NCBI GenBank assembly: GCA_013203955.1
Contig: JABMOY010000126.1
Coordinates: forward strand, 42,003 to 106,002
From: Rhodospirillales bacterium
GTDB taxonomy: Bacteria; Pseudomonadota; Alphaproteobacteria; Rhodospirillales; Casp-alpha2
DNA length: 64,000 bases
Direction: 5' to 3'
Shown: positions 16,427-27,042 of the stretch, piece by piece
Numbering within the stretch: the first letter of the stretch is position 1
Layout of the letters: each line of letters starts with the position of its first letter
The notes under the pieces: generated by a model
The model's database searches: none
The model's input: only the letters and a program-made list of their open reading frames with translations
Told to the model about the DNA's origin: nothing
Translations under genes and position numbers: made by a program

Positions 16427-17308
16427 TTAGTTCCAGATGGATGTATTGGCGGGGCCGCCCTTGGCTTCGATGAAATCGACGTAAAGGTCCAGCAACTGGC
16501 CCGTTAATTCGCCGACATGGCCGTTGCCTACAGATTCGCCGTCAATGCTGGTCACTGCCTTGACGTGGGACGTGGAACTGGTGACGAAGGCTTCCTTGGC
16601 CTCCATGGCCTCGGCAACCGAAAACGGCCTTTCTTCGAAACTCAGGCCCGCCCCCGTGGCGGCCTCTAGGACAGAAAGCCGGGTAATGCCATTGAGGATG
16701 GCGTGTGAGACGTTGTGGGTTACCAGTTGCCCGCTTTTAGTGACGATCCAGGCATTCGTCGATGTTCCTTCCGTCACCATGCCGTCCTCGCTGACCATCC
16801 AGGCTTCATAGGCACCGGCTTCACGGGCCTGCTGTTTTCCAAGGATATTTGGCAGCAGTGAAACGGACTTAATATCGTGGCGCTTCCATCGGATATCGGG
16901 AATGGTAATGACGCCAACGCCCTGGCGAAGGGCTTCCTTGTCAAGAGGCGGAAGCTGGCGGGCCGTCACCACCAGGGAACTTTCGCAATCCTTAGGAAAC
17001 GGATGATCGCGCCTGGCGACGCCCCGGGTAATTTGCAGGTAGACCAAACCGTCTTTTACGCGATTGCGGCGCGCTACCTCACGGATGATGATGGCGAGCG
17101 CCCGGCGTGAAATCGGCCAATCAATGCGTAGTTCGTTAAGCGAATGGGTTAGCCGTTCCATGTGCCCCTTTTCGCCCACCATTTGCCCGCGATGAAGGGC
17201 GAAGACTTCATAAACGCCGTCGGCGAATTGATAGCCCCGGTCTTCGATATGGACGGCGGCTTCACTGTGGAGCAGGTATTGGCCGTTGACGTAGGCAATC
17301 CGCGACAT
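16427..17308 (-). CDS. dat: D-amino acid aminotransferase (class IV, PLP)
   Basis: The protein has 293 residues from MSRIAYVNG; I reject the 39-codon upstream extension because it lies inside trkA. RGYQFADGVYEVFALHRG near residue 30 and SLLPNILGKQQAREAGAYEAW near residue 145 are signatures of the D-alanine transaminase branch, the latter with the PLP-binding lysine. EGTSTNAWIV contacts the cofactor phosphate. It interconverts D-alanine and D-glutamate through oxo acids, supplying peptidoglycan precursors. Branched-chain or aminodeoxychorismate specificity is possible but less likely. It starts two bases before the trkA stop. Confidence 0.85.
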   Translation of the reverse strand: MSRIAYVNGQYLLHSEAAVHIEDRGYQFADGVYEVFALHRGQMVGEKGHMERLTHSLNELRIDWPISRRALAIIIREVARRNRVKDGLVYLQITRGVARRDHPFPKDCESSLVVTARQLPPLDKEALRQGVGVITIPDIRWKRHDIKSVSLLPNILGKQQAREAGAYEAWMVSEDGMVTEGTSTNAWIVTKSGQLVTHNVSHAILNGITRLSVLEAATGAGLSFEERPFSVAEAMEAKEAFVTSSTSHVKAVTSIDGESVGNGHVGELTGQLLDLYVDFIEAKGGPANTSIWN

Positions 17309-17310
17309 CT

Positions 17311-18687
17311 CTAGAAATACTCCAACTGGACGGAGAATAATTTTTCGACCTTTCTTATGACGTCTTCGGCTGCAAACAAAACCACCCGATCCTTGGCCTG
17401 AACGACTGTCGAGCCACGCGGGCAAATCATTTCACCATCCCTGACGATGGCTCCCAACAGAACGCCCGCCGGCAGCTTCACGTCTCTCAAGGGGCTCCCG
17501 ACCAGTTCCGAAGTTTCCAACGCCTCTGCCTCGATCAATTCCCCGAAACCCTCGCGCAAGGTATGGACGGAATGGATGCGTCCGCGGCGGACATATTGAA
17601 GGATCGTCGAAACGGTGATGTTTCTGGGGCTGACGACCACGTCAATGCCGAGCGAGTTTATCAGCGGCTCGTAAGTTCCTGAATTAATGAGCGTGATGGC
17701 TCTTTTGCAGCCGCTGCGCTTGGCCAGAAGTGAAGCCAGGATATTTGTTTCATCATCGTTGGTTACGGCGACCACCGTTTCGGTAGCGGAAATGTTGGCT
17801 TCTTCAAGGATTTCGGGATCCAGGACATCGCCGTTGATGATCATGGTATTTTCCAACAATCCCGCAATATGCTCGGCGCGGTCTTTGTTGGATTCGATAA
17901 TTTTGGCTTTTACCCAGTCGTGTTCTTTCTCAATTTCCTGGGCAAGGAATAATCCGATATTGCCGCCCCCGAAAATCAACAGACGCCTGGCTTCAGGCTC
18001 CTCATGGCCGAAGGCCGCCATGGCGCGGGAAACTTGTTCGGAATCGACGACGAAATAAACCTCGTCGCCCATCAACATTTGCTCGTCAGAGGAAGGCACC
18101 ATGGGCTTGCCGTTTCGCATCAGACCGACAATGACGATATTGAGTTCCGGAAAAAGTTGGGTCAGCTGGCGAAGCGGGGTGTTGATTAGCGGACAATTGT
18201 CTTCGCATTTGACGCCGATCAATTTTACCTTGCCATCAACCAGGGGAATCATTTCGAAGGCGCCGGGGACTTGAAGCCGGCGGGTTACCGCTCTCGCGAC
18301 CTCTATTTCCGGAGAAATAATAACATCGATCGGCAAATGGTCCCGGGAAAACAAATTCGCATAAATGGGTTGTAGGTAGCTTTGCTGACGGACCCGGGCG
18401 ATTTTGGTTGGCACGCCAAACAACGAATGGGCAACTTGGCAGGCAACCATATTAACTTCATCCGTATGGGTGACGGCGATGATCATATCGGCGTTCGCAA
18501 TGCCGGCTTGTTCCAGAACGTCGGGGTTCGACGCATGGCCGACGACGCCTTGCGCATCCAGGGTATCAATAACCCGGCGGACCAACTTGGACGATTGGTC
18601 GATGACAGTGACATCGTTGTTTTCTAGGGCTAAGTGCCGGGTAATGTTGAAACCGACCTGTCCCGCGCCGCAGACGATAACTTTCAT
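17311..18687 (-). CDS. trkA: Trk potassium uptake regulatory subunit TrkA
   Basis: This 458-residue cytoplasmic protein has two RCK units. The first begins MKVIVCGAGQVGFNI (NAD-binding GxGxxG) and is followed by a TrkA-C domain. The second begins LLIFGGGNIGLFLAQEIE near residue 232 and ends with another TrkA-C domain. It gates the TrkH/TrkG potassium channel, which is not encoded here, in response to NAD(H) and ATP. Placement after ntrX is typical of Rhodospirillales and rhizobia. Confidence 0.95.
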   Translation of the reverse strand: MKVIVCGAGQVGFNITRHLALENNDVTVIDQSSKLVRRVIDTLDAQGVVGHASNPDVLEQAGIANADMIIAVTHTDEVNMVACQVAHSLFGVPTKIARVRQQSYLQPIYANLFSRDHLPIDVIISPEIEVARAVTRRLQVPGAFEMIPLVDGKVKLIGVKCEDNCPLINTPLRQLTQLFPELNIVIVGLMRNGKPMVPSSDEQMLMGDEVYFVVDSEQVSRAMAAFGHEEPEARRLLIFGGGNIGLFLAQEIEKEHDWVKAKIIESNKDRAEHIAGLLENTMIINGDVLDPEILEEANISATETVVAVTNDDETNILASLLAKRSGCKRAITLINSGTYEPLINSLGIDVVVSPRNITVSTILQYVRRGRIHSVHTLREGFGELIEAEALETSELVGSPLRDVKLPAGVLLGAIVRDGEMICPRGSTVVQAKDRVVLFAAEDVIRKVEKLFSVQLEYF

Positions 18688-18723
18688 TGGTTTTGACCTT
18701 TGTTGCCGTCGGCAATCCGATAG

Positions 18724-20115
18724 TTATTGACGATCTTCATTGCGGACGCCAAGGGTTTTCAGTTTGCGGTGTAAGGCAGAACGTTCCATCCCGATAAATT
18801 CAGCCGTCTTGGAGATGTTGCCTCCAAACCGTATTACCTGAGCGACCAGATAATCGCGTTCGAAAATTTCGCGTGCATCGCGCAACGACAGTCCCATGAT
18901 TTCGACATTGCTATCAAGATTTCCAGACACCGGGGCATTGGCGTTTATTTCCGGCGGTAAAATGTCCGTGCCGATCGGCTTGGTGGCATCGTCAGGGGCC
19001 ATAATCAGCAAGCGTTCTATGATGTTCCTAAGTTCCCGGACGTTGCCGGGCCAGGCATATCCCTGAAGCAAGGCCTGGGCGTCGGTGCTGATGGTCCTAG
19101 GGGGTTGCCCGGTCATGGCGGCTGCGTGGTCCATGAAATGCTTGGCTAAATGCGGGATATCGTTCGTGCGTTGTTTTAGCGAAGGGATTTTTAAAGGAAC
19201 AACATTAAGCCGGTAAAAAAGATCTTCGCGAAAACGCCCGGCGTTTATTTCCTCGTTCAAATCCACCGTAGAAGAAGCAATGACACGGACATCAACCTCG
19301 ACTCGAGTTGTTCCCCCGACCCGTTCGAAAATTTGCTCCTGAAGAACCCGGACGATCTTGCCTTGGGTTTCAAGGGGCATGTCGGCGATTTCGTCAAGAA
19401 ACAGGGTGCCGTTGTGGGCGGCTTCGAATGTTCCTACCTTCTGCGGCGTTTCGCCTGGCGCCTCGGCGGTTTCCGTCCCGAATAGCTCAATTTCGACTCG
19501 GTCGGGTAACATCGTCGCGCAATTAACGACAACGAACGGGCCATCGGCGCGTTGAGACAAGGTGTGGATCATCCGGGCCGCGACTTCCTTGCCGGAACCG
19601 GAGGGGCCGGTAATCAGAACCCGGCTGTTTGTAGGCGCCACCCGTTCGATGGATTGTTTGATCTCGCGAATAGGCGGTGTATCGCCGATCAATTCATTAG
19701 CGGTGCCGGCACGAAGCCTCAGATCTTCGTTTTCCCGGCGTAGGCGTGCGGCCTCAATCGCCCGTTCTACCAACATGATCAGGCGGTCCGCTTTGAAGGG
19801 CTTTTCGATGAAATCGTAGGCGCCATCCTTGATGGCTGAAACGGCGGTTTCGATGTTGCCGTGGCCGCTCATCATCAACACCGGGATGGAAGGGTGATCT
19901 TTCTTGAGGGCCTTCAGGATGCCAAGGCCGTCTAATTCGCTTCCCTGAAGCCAAATGTCCAACAATACCAAACTCGGACGTCGGGCCTCGACGGCGCTAA
20001 GGGCTTCGGCGCTGCCGGGCGCTTCACGGGTCTGGTATCCCTCATCTTGGAGGATGCCGGAGGTGAGGACCCGGATGTCGGTTTCATCGTCTACGATTAA
20101 AATATCATATGCCAT
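18724..20115 (-). CDS. ntrX: Response regulator NtrX (NtrC-like, GAFTGA loop absent)
   Basis: This 463-residue protein has a receiver domain (ILIVDDETDIRVL, phospho-Asp in SLVLLDIWLQG), an AAA+ domain with Walker A TGPSGSGKEVAAR and Walker [13 protein letters not shown], and a C-terminal Fis-type helix-turn-helix (NISKTAEFIGMERSALHRKL). Where sigma54 activators carry GAFTGA, this protein has TAEAPGETPQK, so it probably does not remodel sigma54. NtrX with NtrY responds to nitrogen and redox state and in related bacteria controls respiration and the cell envelope. It follows ntrY with a 14-base gap. Confidence 0.93.
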   Translation of the reverse strand: MAYDILIVDDETDIRVLTSGILQDEGYQTREAPGSAEALSAVEARRPSLVLLDIWLQGSELDGLGILKALKKDHPSIPVLMMSGHGNIETAVSAIKDGAYDFIEKPFKADRLIMLVERAIEAARLRRENEDLRLRAGTANELIGDTPPIREIKQSIERVAPTNSRVLITGPSGSGKEVAARMIHTLSQRADGPFVVVNCATMLPDRVEIELFGTETAEAPGETPQKVGTFEAAHNGTLFLDEIADMPLETQGKIVRVLQEQIFERVGGTTRVEVDVRVIASSTVDLNEEINAGRFREDLFYRLNVVPLKIPSLKQRTNDIPHLAKHFMDHAAAMTGQPPRTISTDAQALLQGYAWPGNVRELRNIIERLLIMAPDDATKPIGTDILPPEINANAPVSGNLDSNVEIMGLSLRDAREIFERDYLVAQVIRFGGNISKTAEFIGMERSALHRKLKTLGVRNEDRQ

Positions 20116-20129
20116 TGTCTGGGGCCTTT

Positions 20130-22433
20130 TTACAAACCATGAGCCAATAGGTTTGTGGCGACCTTCATCGGATCAGATTCCTCATCCCCTGCTCCACCCG
20201 GTTCAGTTTTTGGGTCCAAGGGGGGAAAAACCAGGGACACTATCGCGCCGCCGCCTTCACGGTCTTTAAGCAAAATATTCCCCTTATGATCTTCCATAAT
20301 TTTTTTAACAATCGCCAATCCCAAGCCGGTGCCTTTGGTGCGGGTTGTCACATAGGGTTCGGTTAATTGTTCTCGATTTTCGCCTGGCAGCCCGCGACCG
20401 TTGTCCTCGACGTTGACGGTGATGATGGGGGCATTGGCACCTTTGTGTCCAGTTTCCGGTTCTCCTGGGCGAACGTCAATGACGATACGAATTTCCCCTT
20501 TTGGGGCCGAGGAGCCGGTTTCCTCTTGCAAGCCGGCAATCGATTCGGTCGCGTTTTTCAAAAGGTTGGTCAGTGCCCGCGAAACCTGACGATGGTCGCA
20601 ATAGAGCCTAATTTCATCTTTGGAAAGATCGGCGTCATAGTCGATTTCGGGGTGGCGATGGCGTTCCAGGGAAATGGCATTTCGGCAAATTTCCGAAAGA
20701 TTTTCATTCCTTAGCGATAATTCCGGCATTCGGGCAAAGGACGAGAATTCATCGACCATGCGGTGAAGGTCTTCAACTTGGCGGACGATGGTGTCCGTGC
20801 AATTGGCAAATGTTTCGGGATCGCTTTTGATTTCGCTGAAATATTTCCTTTTAAGGCGCTCCGCGGACAATTGGATAGGCGTAAGCGGGTTCTTAATTTC
20901 ATGGGCAATGCGGCGCGCAACGTCCGCCCAGGCGGCCTTGCGCTGAGCCGAAAAAAGTTCGGTCACGTCGTCAAATGTAACGACGTACCCAATGACCTCA
21001 ACACCCAAGCGCTCGGCGGCGACGGTTACCATTAAGGTCTGAAATTGCCCTTCGTGCCCGACTTTGGTTTCGGCTTGCATGGGCCGCTCCGGACGGTCCA
21101 TGGCCTGGGCTAGCAAATCAGCCATTTCAGGGACGGCTGCCGCCAATTTTTGGCCGATGAAAGATTCCAAATCCCTGCTCAAAAGCTCAGATGCGGAACG
21201 ATTTGGCAGATGGATGTGCCCCTCCTTGTCGAGCCCGATAACGCCTGCGGAAACGCCTGCCAAAACCGTTTCCGTGAAGCGGCGGCGCTCATCCAGTTGG
21301 CGGTTCGCGTCAATTAAGCCTTCTTGGGTGCTGTGCAACTGGGACGTCATCGTGTTGAAGGTACGGCTAAGTGTACTGATTTCGTCGGGGCTGTCGGTGG
21401 TGTCGACGCGAACGCTCAAATCACCTCCGCTTATTTTCTCGGCCGCCGAAATCAGGGAGCTGATCGGCTTCGCAAGTTGGGTCGAAACGGTCAATCCGAT
21501 CCAAATAGCCGCCAACAGCAACAGAACCGCGACGACAATGAAGATCATAACAAAGGTGACTTGAATGCCGCCTCGTTTTTTTTCTATCGCTTGATACCGC
21601 CCGACGGCGGCATCAACTTCCTGGATATGTTTTATGACTTGCGGGTCAACATGGCGTTCCACCAACAAATAGGCATCAATAAAACTCGGCAGGCGGACGA
21701 TGGCGCGGATACGCTCATCTTTTTTTCCGCCTAAGATGGTGATTTCCTCACGGCTGGCTTTTTCGAAGGCTTCCTTGGGAATCTGTTGGGCCTTGATGGT
21801 AAAGCTTAATTCAGAACGCGCCATGACTTGCCCGGTTCGGTCAATAACCAGGACCTCCGAAAGTGAGCGTAGCGCCGCGTGGCGGGAAAGAATTCTGTTG
21901 AAACGTTTCTTATTGCCGCCCAGCGCCGGGGCGTTGAAATTCAATTCGCTGGCGATGGCATAGGCGTCGGCGTAAATATTTTTACGGTGTTCTTGAAGAT
22001 ACGCCTCGGCCACCACCCTGGACTGATAAACAGCCGTGTTGACCCGTTTGTTGAACCATTGATTTAGTCCATAGTTGATGAAAATGGCTGAAAAAACGGC
22101 GACCAGGATCGCTGGCGTCACCGCCACCAGGCCGAACAGCATTACCAAGCGAACATGCAACCCGGCACCCGCTTGACCTTTTCGGCGGTCCTGCCAGATC
22201 GTGACCAATCGCTTGGCGACAAACAAACCCAGTAGTAAAAGGATGATGCCATCAATGAAAAGAAGGTTGAGGATCGTCTGAATATCGATTTCCCCACCGC
22301 CGGTCATCGTGGCGACGGTGGCGACCCCCGAAATTACGGCCGCAACGACCAAGGTATAGGTCATCACCCGCTGGACGGCGGGGCTCATTGCCCAGGCTCG
22401 GGCTATATCGAGAATCTGGAGAGGCATATTCAT
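20130..22433 (-). CDS. ntrY: Sensor histidine kinase NtrY
   Basis: The protein has 767 residues. The N-terminal half is membrane-bound, with helices near residues 20-45, 50-70, 90-115 and 295-320 and an extracytoplasmic region of about 170 residues. Then come a HAMP domain ([19 protein letters not shown]), a PAS domain, and the kinase core with H-box [21 protein letters not shown] and ATP-binding motifs [12 protein letters not shown] and [16 protein letters not shown]. It phosphorylates NtrX. The gene overlaps the end of ntrC by four bases. The ligand of the sensing region is not apparent. Confidence 0.93.
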   Translation of the reverse strand: MNMPLQILDIARAWAMSPAVQRVMTYTLVVAAVISGVATVATMTGGGEIDIQTILNLLFIDGIILLLLGLFVAKRLVTIWQDRRKGQAGAGLHVRLVMLFGLVAVTPAILVAVFSAIFINYGLNQWFNKRVNTAVYQSRVVAEAYLQEHRKNIYADAYAIASELNFNAPALGGNKKRFNRILSRHAALRSLSEVLVIDRTGQVMARSELSFTIKAQQIPKEAFEKASREEITILGGKKDERIRAIVRLPSFIDAYLLVERHVDPQVIKHIQEVDAAVGRYQAIEKKRGGIQVTFVMIFIVVAVLLLLAAIWIGLTVSTQLAKPISSLISAAEKISGGDLSVRVDTTDSPDEISTLSRTFNTMTSQLHSTQEGLIDANRQLDERRRFTETVLAGVSAGVIGLDKEGHIHLPNRSASELLSRDLESFIGQKLAAAVPEMADLLAQAMDRPERPMQAETKVGHEGQFQTLMVTVAAERLGVEVIGYVVTFDDVTELFSAQRKAAWADVARRIAHEIKNPLTPIQLSAERLKRKYFSEIKSDPETFANCTDTIVRQVEDLHRMVDEFSSFARMPELSLRNENLSEICRNAISLERHRHPEIDYDADLSKDEIRLYCDHRQVSRALTNLLKNATESIAGLQEETGSSAPKGEIRIVIDVRPGEPETGHKGANAPIITVNVEDNGRGLPGENREQLTEPYVTTRTKGTGLGLAIVKKIMEDHKGNILLKDREGGGAIVSLVFPPLDPKTEPGGAGDEESDPMKVATNLLAHGL

Positions 22434-23863
22434 TTGACGCCCCTGATGACGGGAATATCCAGGTCTCGGATCTTCTTTCTCAAGGTATTGCGGTTTAGCC
22501 CAAGGACTTCGGCTGCTTTGATTTGGTTGCCGCGGGTCGCTTGCAGAGTGAGCGAAATCAGGGGCCGCTCAACTTCCTTGAGCACGCGCTGGTAAAGCCC
22601 GGCGGCGGGCAGCCCTTCGGCATGGGCGGAAAAATACGTTGCAAGCTGTTGTTCGACGGTTTGCGACAATCCCCTGTCTTCGGCTTCACGGTTATCGGGG
22701 GCGCCGTCGGCCAATTCGGTGCTAATTTCGTTGATGGAAATGACTTCCTGGGAATAAAGCGCCGCCAAACGCCGGACCAGGTTTTCCAATTCACGCACAT
22801 TCCCGGGCCAGTGATGGGTCTTCAAGCGTTCCATGGCGTCAGTGTCGATAACCTTCCACGGCAGCCCTTCCTCGACCACCTTGGTCAGGAAAGAACGGAC
22901 CAGTTCGGGAATATCATCAGTGCGTTCGCGCAACGGCGGCATGCGGATCGGCACGACGTTCAATCGGAAATACAGGTCTTCGCGGAACAAGCCCTGGCGG
23001 ATCAACTGTTTTAGGTCGTGGTGGGTGGCGGTAATGATCCTGGCGTCGGCCTTGATCGGCGCCTGCCCCCCGACGGTGGTGTATTCGCCATCCTGAAGCA
23101 CGCGCAGAAGCCGGGTTTGGGCGTCCGGCGGCATATCACCGATTTCGTCCAGGAAAAGCGTTCCTCCCTTGGCCTGCTCGAACCGCCCGGCGTTTCGTTG
23201 GGTGGCGCCTGTAAAGGCACCCTTTTCATGGCCAAAGAGTTCGCTCTCGATAAGTTCCCTGGGCACGGCGGCCATATTTATGGCAATAAACGGGCCGTCT
23301 TTGCGCTTGCCATAATCGTGAAGCGCATGGGCGACGAGTTCTTTGCCGGTGCCGGATTCTCCGGTGATCGTCACGGTGAGGTCCGTTCCCATCAAACGGG
23401 CTAGGGTCCGGTAAACTTCCTGCATGGCCGGTGTGCGCCCGATCAGCGGCAAGGCTTCTTCTGTCTCGGTGGCAGAGAAACGATCTCCGGCAGAGCGCGG
23501 CGTTTCCAGCCCGCGTCGGACGAGGTTGACCAGCTCATCAATGTCGAATGGCTTGGGCAGATATTCAAAGGCGCCGCGTTCCGTTGCTTTGACCGCCGTC
23601 AACAGGGTGTTTTGGGCGCTCATGACGATGATCCGAAGCTCCGGGCGAATACCGAGTATGCGTGGCACCAGGTCGAGCCCATTTTCGTCCGGCATGACCA
23701 CGTCGGTGATGACCAAATCACCATCTCCGTCGCTGACCCATCGCCACAAAGTCGCCGCGTTGCCGGTGGCGCGGACTTCAAACCCGGCGCGGCTGAGGGC
23801 CTGGGTGACGACGGTGCGAATGGCGCCATCGTCATCGGCGACAAGGATCATCGGCGCCGACAT
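22430..23863 (-). CDS. ntrC: Nitrogen regulation response regulator NtrC
   Basis: This 477-residue sigma54 activator has a receiver domain ([15 protein letters not shown]; phospho-Asp in [13 protein letters not shown]), an AAA+ domain with [16 protein letters not shown], the intact [19 protein letters not shown] loop that contacts sigma54, Walker [14 protein letters not shown], and a Fis-type C-terminus ([20 protein letters not shown]). When phosphorylated by NtrB it activates nitrogen-scavenging genes. It starts immediately after the ntrB stop, so both come from one mRNA. Confidence 0.96.
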   Translation of the reverse strand: MSAPMILVADDDGAIRTVVTQALSRAGFEVRATGNAATLWRWVSDGDGDLVITDVVMPDENGLDLVPRILGIRPELRIIVMSAQNTLLTAVKATERGAFEYLPKPFDIDELVNLVRRGLETPRSAGDRFSATETEEALPLIGRTPAMQEVYRTLARLMGTDLTVTITGESGTGKELVAHALHDYGKRKDGPFIAINMAAVPRELIESELFGHEKGAFTGATQRNAGRFEQAKGGTLFLDEIGDMPPDAQTRLLRVLQDGEYTTVGGQAPIKADARIITATHHDLKQLIRQGLFREDLYFRLNVVPIRMPPLRERTDDIPELVRSFLTKVVEEGLPWKVIDTDAMERLKTHHWPGNVRELENLVRRLAALYSQEVISINEISTELADGAPDNREAEDRGLSQTVEQQLATYFSAHAEGLPAAGLYQRVLKEVERPLISLTLQATRGNQIKAAEVLGLNRNTLRKKIRDLDIPVIRGVK

Positions 23864-25003
23864 CTAGGCCTTCTCCTCTGGGACTATTTCGTATTTATTA
23901 TCGACCATCGGCAGCATGACGCGAAATTCCGTTCGCTTGTTCCGGCTTTCGCATTCAATGACTCCCCCGTGATCGCCGATGATTTTGGCGACCAGGGCTA
24001 GGCCTAGGCCCGAACCGTGGGGCTTCGACGTAACGAAGGGATCGAACAGGTAGCTCATGATGTCATCGGGTATGCCTTCGCCGTTGTCCTTGATGCTGAC
24101 CCGCAAAGGCAGGTGCAGGCGGGAGTCGCTTCCGGCAACGGCAAAACGAACGCCTTGTTGATAGGAGGTTTCGAGGATTATTTCTCCGCCTTCCTTGGGC
24201 GCCGCTTCGGCGGCGTTTTTAACTAGGTTAAGGAATACCTGAACCAATTGATCCCGGTGCCCGTAAACCGACGGCAGCGACGGGTCGAATTCCGTGACGT
24301 AACGTAAATGCCGTCCGAAACCGTTTTTCGCCAGTTGGTGAACCCGGTCCAGGACTTGATGGATGTTGACGGCTTCGCGTTCAAGCGGACCGCTGTCTGA
24401 AAAGACCTCCATGCGGTCGACCAGATTGCATATTCGGTCGGCTTCCTCGCGGATCAACATCGTCAGGTTTTTATCATCCGGAGTTGAATTTTGTTCCAAC
24501 AGCTGTGCCGCTCCGCGAATACCTGACAAAGGATTCTTGATCTCGTGGGCTAGCATCGAGGCCATCGCCGTAACCGATCTGGCGGCGCCCCGGTGGGTCA
24601 ATTGCCGCTCGATTTTATCGGCGATGGACCGCTGTTGCAGGGAAACCACCACCGAATTTGCTTCATCCCCCAAGGGCGTCGCTTGTAAGTTGACAAAATG
24701 CTTTCCGATACGGGGCGATTCAAGTGTCACGCCATATTCGGATACGGCGAACCCCTTATCCCTCACCTGCTTGATCAGTGAAAAAATGGGGCTGTCAGGT
24801 GGCAACATTTCCTGAAGCAGGTGGCCATTCAAGTAGTCCGCGCTGCCCTGCAGGAACTGTTCGCCAGCGGTGTTGAGGCTAACGACGGCTCCGGTCTTAT
24901 CAAGGACAAAGACCACGGCGCCTAAGGCGTTGAGGATGCTTTCCGCCGGTATTTCCATTTCGCCGGTCGTTGGGCGAAGGGCGACCACGGGTTTCGCCAT
25001 CAT
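23864..25003 (-). CDS. ntrB: Nitrogen regulation histidine kinase/phosphatase NtrB
   Basis: This 379-residue cytoplasmic protein without membrane helices has an N-terminal PAS domain ([20 protein letters not shown]), H-box [21 protein letters not shown] near residue 150, an N box ([13 protein letters not shown]) and the ATP lid ([30 protein letters not shown]). It phosphorylates or dephosphorylates NtrC according to PII signals. The 5' end overlaps the dusB stop codon by four bases, the usual nifR3-ntrB arrangement. Confidence 0.96.
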   Translation of the reverse strand: MMAKPVVALRPTTGEMEIPAESILNALGAVVFVLDKTGAVVSLNTAGEQFLQGSADYLNGHLLQEMLPPDSPIFSLIKQVRDKGFAVSEYGVTLESPRIGKHFVNLQATPLGDEANSVVVSLQQRSIADKIERQLTHRGAARSVTAMASMLAHEIKNPLSGIRGAAQLLEQNSTPDDKNLTMLIREEADRICNLVDRMEVFSDSGPLEREAVNIHQVLDRVHQLAKNGFGRHLRYVTEFDPSLPSVYGHRDQLVQVFLNLVKNAAEAAPKEGGEIILETSYQQGVRFAVAGSDSRLHLPLRVSIKDNGEGIPDDIMSYLFDPFVTSKPHGSGLGLALVAKIIGDHGGVIECESRNKRTEFRVMLPMVDNKYEIVPEEKA

Positions 25004-25986
25004 GCCGCCGCTTGCTGGATTATCGGTTCAAAGAATCCGCGCAGCATGGATTTCACGACTTCAGGGTCTTCCACCCGCATGACCTGAGAACGGAATTCAG
25101 CAGAACGGGGATGGCCTTTGGAATACCAACCCAAATGCTTGCGCGCGATTTTCAGCCCCGAGAGGACGCCGTAATGAGACAGCATGGCGTCGTAGTGATC
25201 AAGGATGATGGCGAGTTGCTCGCTCAAGGCTGGGTCGGCCAGGCGCTCTCCAGTCTTGAGGAAATGCTGAATCTGATTGGGAAACCATGGTTTGCCGTAT
25301 GTGCCGCGCCCGACGAGAAGCCCATCAGTGCCGGAATCGTCAAGGGCTTGCCGGGCGTCTTCGAGGCTATTGATGTCGCCGTTGACGAACACCGGAATGG
25401 ATACCGCTTCCTTGACCTGGCGGACGAATTCCCAATCGGCTTTTCCTTTGTAGAACTGGCACCGAGTGCGTCCGTGAACGGCGATGGCCTGGATGCCAGA
25501 TTCTTCCGCGATGCGGGCAAGGTTGGGGGCATTGCGCGTATTGTCATCCCATCCGGTGCGCATTTTAAGGGTCACGGGGATTTTGACACTCTTGACGGTG
25601 GCCTTGAAGATGCTGGCCGCCAGAGGTTCATCGCGCATCAGCGCAGAACCGGCATCGCCGCTGGTGACTTTCTTCACCGGACAGCCAAGGTTGAGGTCGA
25701 TCAGCGAGGCACCGCGATCTTCATTAAGGCGCGCGGCTTCGGCGATGATGTCAGGTTCACACCCCGCTAATTGCACCGCCATCGGATGCTCATCGGCGCA
25801 ATGGGTGGCCATCTTCAAGGTCTTCCTGGCGGCATAAACCATCGCCTTCGAGGCGATCATTTCGGACACGACCATCCCAACCCCGCAACGCTTGACCAAG
25901 CGACGGAAAGGCATATCGGTTACCCCCGACATCGGGGCCAGGATCACGGGACTATCCAGGCGAACGGTGCCAATTTTTAGTGTCAT
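25000..25986 (-). CDS. dusB: tRNA-dihydrouridine synthase DusB (NifR3)
   Basis: This 328-residue flavoprotein reduces uridines in the tRNA D-loop using NADPH. The FMN-barrel start is [18 protein letters not shown], followed by [20 protein letters not shown] and [36 protein letters not shown] and [15 protein letters not shown] contact the FMN phosphate. It heads the ntr operon, as in Rhodobacter and Azospirillum. The 133-base region upstream is AT-rich, but I see no convincing promoter or sigma54 site in it. Confidence 0.95.
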   Translation of the reverse strand: MTLKIGTVRLDSPVILAPMSGVTDMPFRRLVKRCGVGMVVSEMIASKAMVYAARKTLKMATHCADEHPMAVQLAGCEPDIIAEAARLNEDRGASLIDLNLGCPVKKVTSGDAGSALMRDEPLAASIFKATVKSVKIPVTLKMRTGWDDNTRNAPNLARIAEESGIQAIAVHGRTRCQFYKGKADWEFVRQVKEAVSIPVFVNGDINSLEDARQALDDSGTDGLLVGRGTYGKPWFPNQIQHFLKTGERLADPALSEQLAIILDHYDAMLSHYGVLSGLKIARKHLGWYSKGHPRSAEFRSQVMRVEDPEVVKSMLRGFFEPIIQQAAA

Positions 25987-26119
25987 GGTTTGGAGCTTTG
26001 TTTTGTGCCTGTTTGTTAGGCAATTTTTAGGTCAAATACAATGTTTTGCTTGAGGGGTTTGCTTAAAACCCAGGCATTTATAGGATGCCAGGGCCCTTTT
26101 GGCCCGGATTTATGCCCCT

Positions 26120-26920
26120 TCAGCCCAAGATGACATCGGTCACGAATTTAACCCCGGGATAACCTAGCGTTAGAAGAAGATAAGCCAATAAGACAATCCT
26201 GGCCGCTTGGCGCCCGCGAAGACCTGTTTTGTAATGGGCCAATAACAGGGCACCGATCACCACAAAGGTGGTCATGGTCAAAATGGTTTTGTGGTCGAGG
26301 AGCAACAACTTTCCCGTGGCTCCATATTGCAACGCCATGCCGGTAGCTAAGCCCAAGGCCAGAATAACTTCGCCCAGCGCCAAAAGTCGGACCAAGAGCC
26401 CTTCGCAGTCAGCGACCGAAGGCAGAATTCGGGTCAGGGCCGTGGGTTGTTTTCTTTTAAGGGCTCGCTCCTGAAGAAAGGCCCCCAAGGCGGCGACCCC
26501 GGCAAGGGTGATAAGGGCGTAAGTGGCAACGGAGACGACGATGTGAACCCCGATCCACCCGCCCGCAGCGCCGACGGAGATGGGTTCATGGGGCACCTGG
26601 GCCCAAACCATTGCCAAAATCCCCAGCGCCGCCATGTAAGCGGATACCAGCGGGGTCAGCCGCCAGGCCTCGCGCGCCAAAATTGAGATGACGACGAAAC
26701 CCGCCATGGTGGCGGCAACGGTCACCCACAGCGTCGTCGACAAATCGCTCCGCCAGGAACCGGCCATGGTCGCCAAGACCAAAGTCGCGGGTCCAGCCAC
26801 CGCCACCATTAAGACCAGCCAGAAAAGGCCATCTTGTTTGTGGTCGCGGCGAAGGGGAAGCAATATCGACGGCACCAGGGCGACAATGGCCGAAAGGCCG
26901 AGGAACAGGTAATCTGGCAT
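26120..26920 (-). CDS. Cytochrome c assembly (CcsA/YpjD-like) membrane protein
   Basis: This 266-residue protein has about eight hydrophobic segments. WIGVHIVVSVATYALITLAG, near the middle, is the characteristic CcsA/YpjD region with a conserved histidine. Members of this superfamily handle haem (CcmC, CcsA) or are uncharacterised YpjD proteins, often near ffh. The length best fits YpjD. It is divergent from ispDF. Past its 3' end lie two small hairpins, GGCAT/ATGCC and GGGCC/GGCCC. Confidence 0.75.
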   Translation of the reverse strand: MPDYLFLGLSAIVALVPSILLPLRRDHKQDGLFWLVLMVAVAGPATLVLATMAGSWRSDLSTTLWVTVAATMAGFVVISILAREAWRLTPLVSAYMAALGILAMVWAQVPHEPISVGAAGGWIGVHIVVSVATYALITLAGVAALGAFLQERALKRKQPTALTRILPSVADCEGLLVRLLALGEVILALGLATGMALQYGATGKLLLLDHKTILTMTTFVVIGALLLAHYKTGLRGRQAARIVLLAYLLLTLGYPGVKFVTDVILG

Positions 26921-27042
26921 CAGAAGTACGCACCTTTGTTTTTTATGGCCCCCTTGGCAAGCCCATGGGGGAACTCTAAGTTCAGTTCGCGAAGCATAAC
27001 TGATTTGCCCGCAAATAGAAGCAGCCAGGGACCCTATAATCC

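Noticed and set aside
24970-25770. 266-codon plus-strand ORF opposite dusB
   Set aside because: dusB is unmistakable on the other strand; the antisense frame has low-complexity composition and no start signal.
26058-26105. Small hairpins downstream of the CcsA/YpjD-like gene
   Set aside because: The stems are five pairs each without a T-run in the transcribed direction, so they are too weak to annotate as a terminator.
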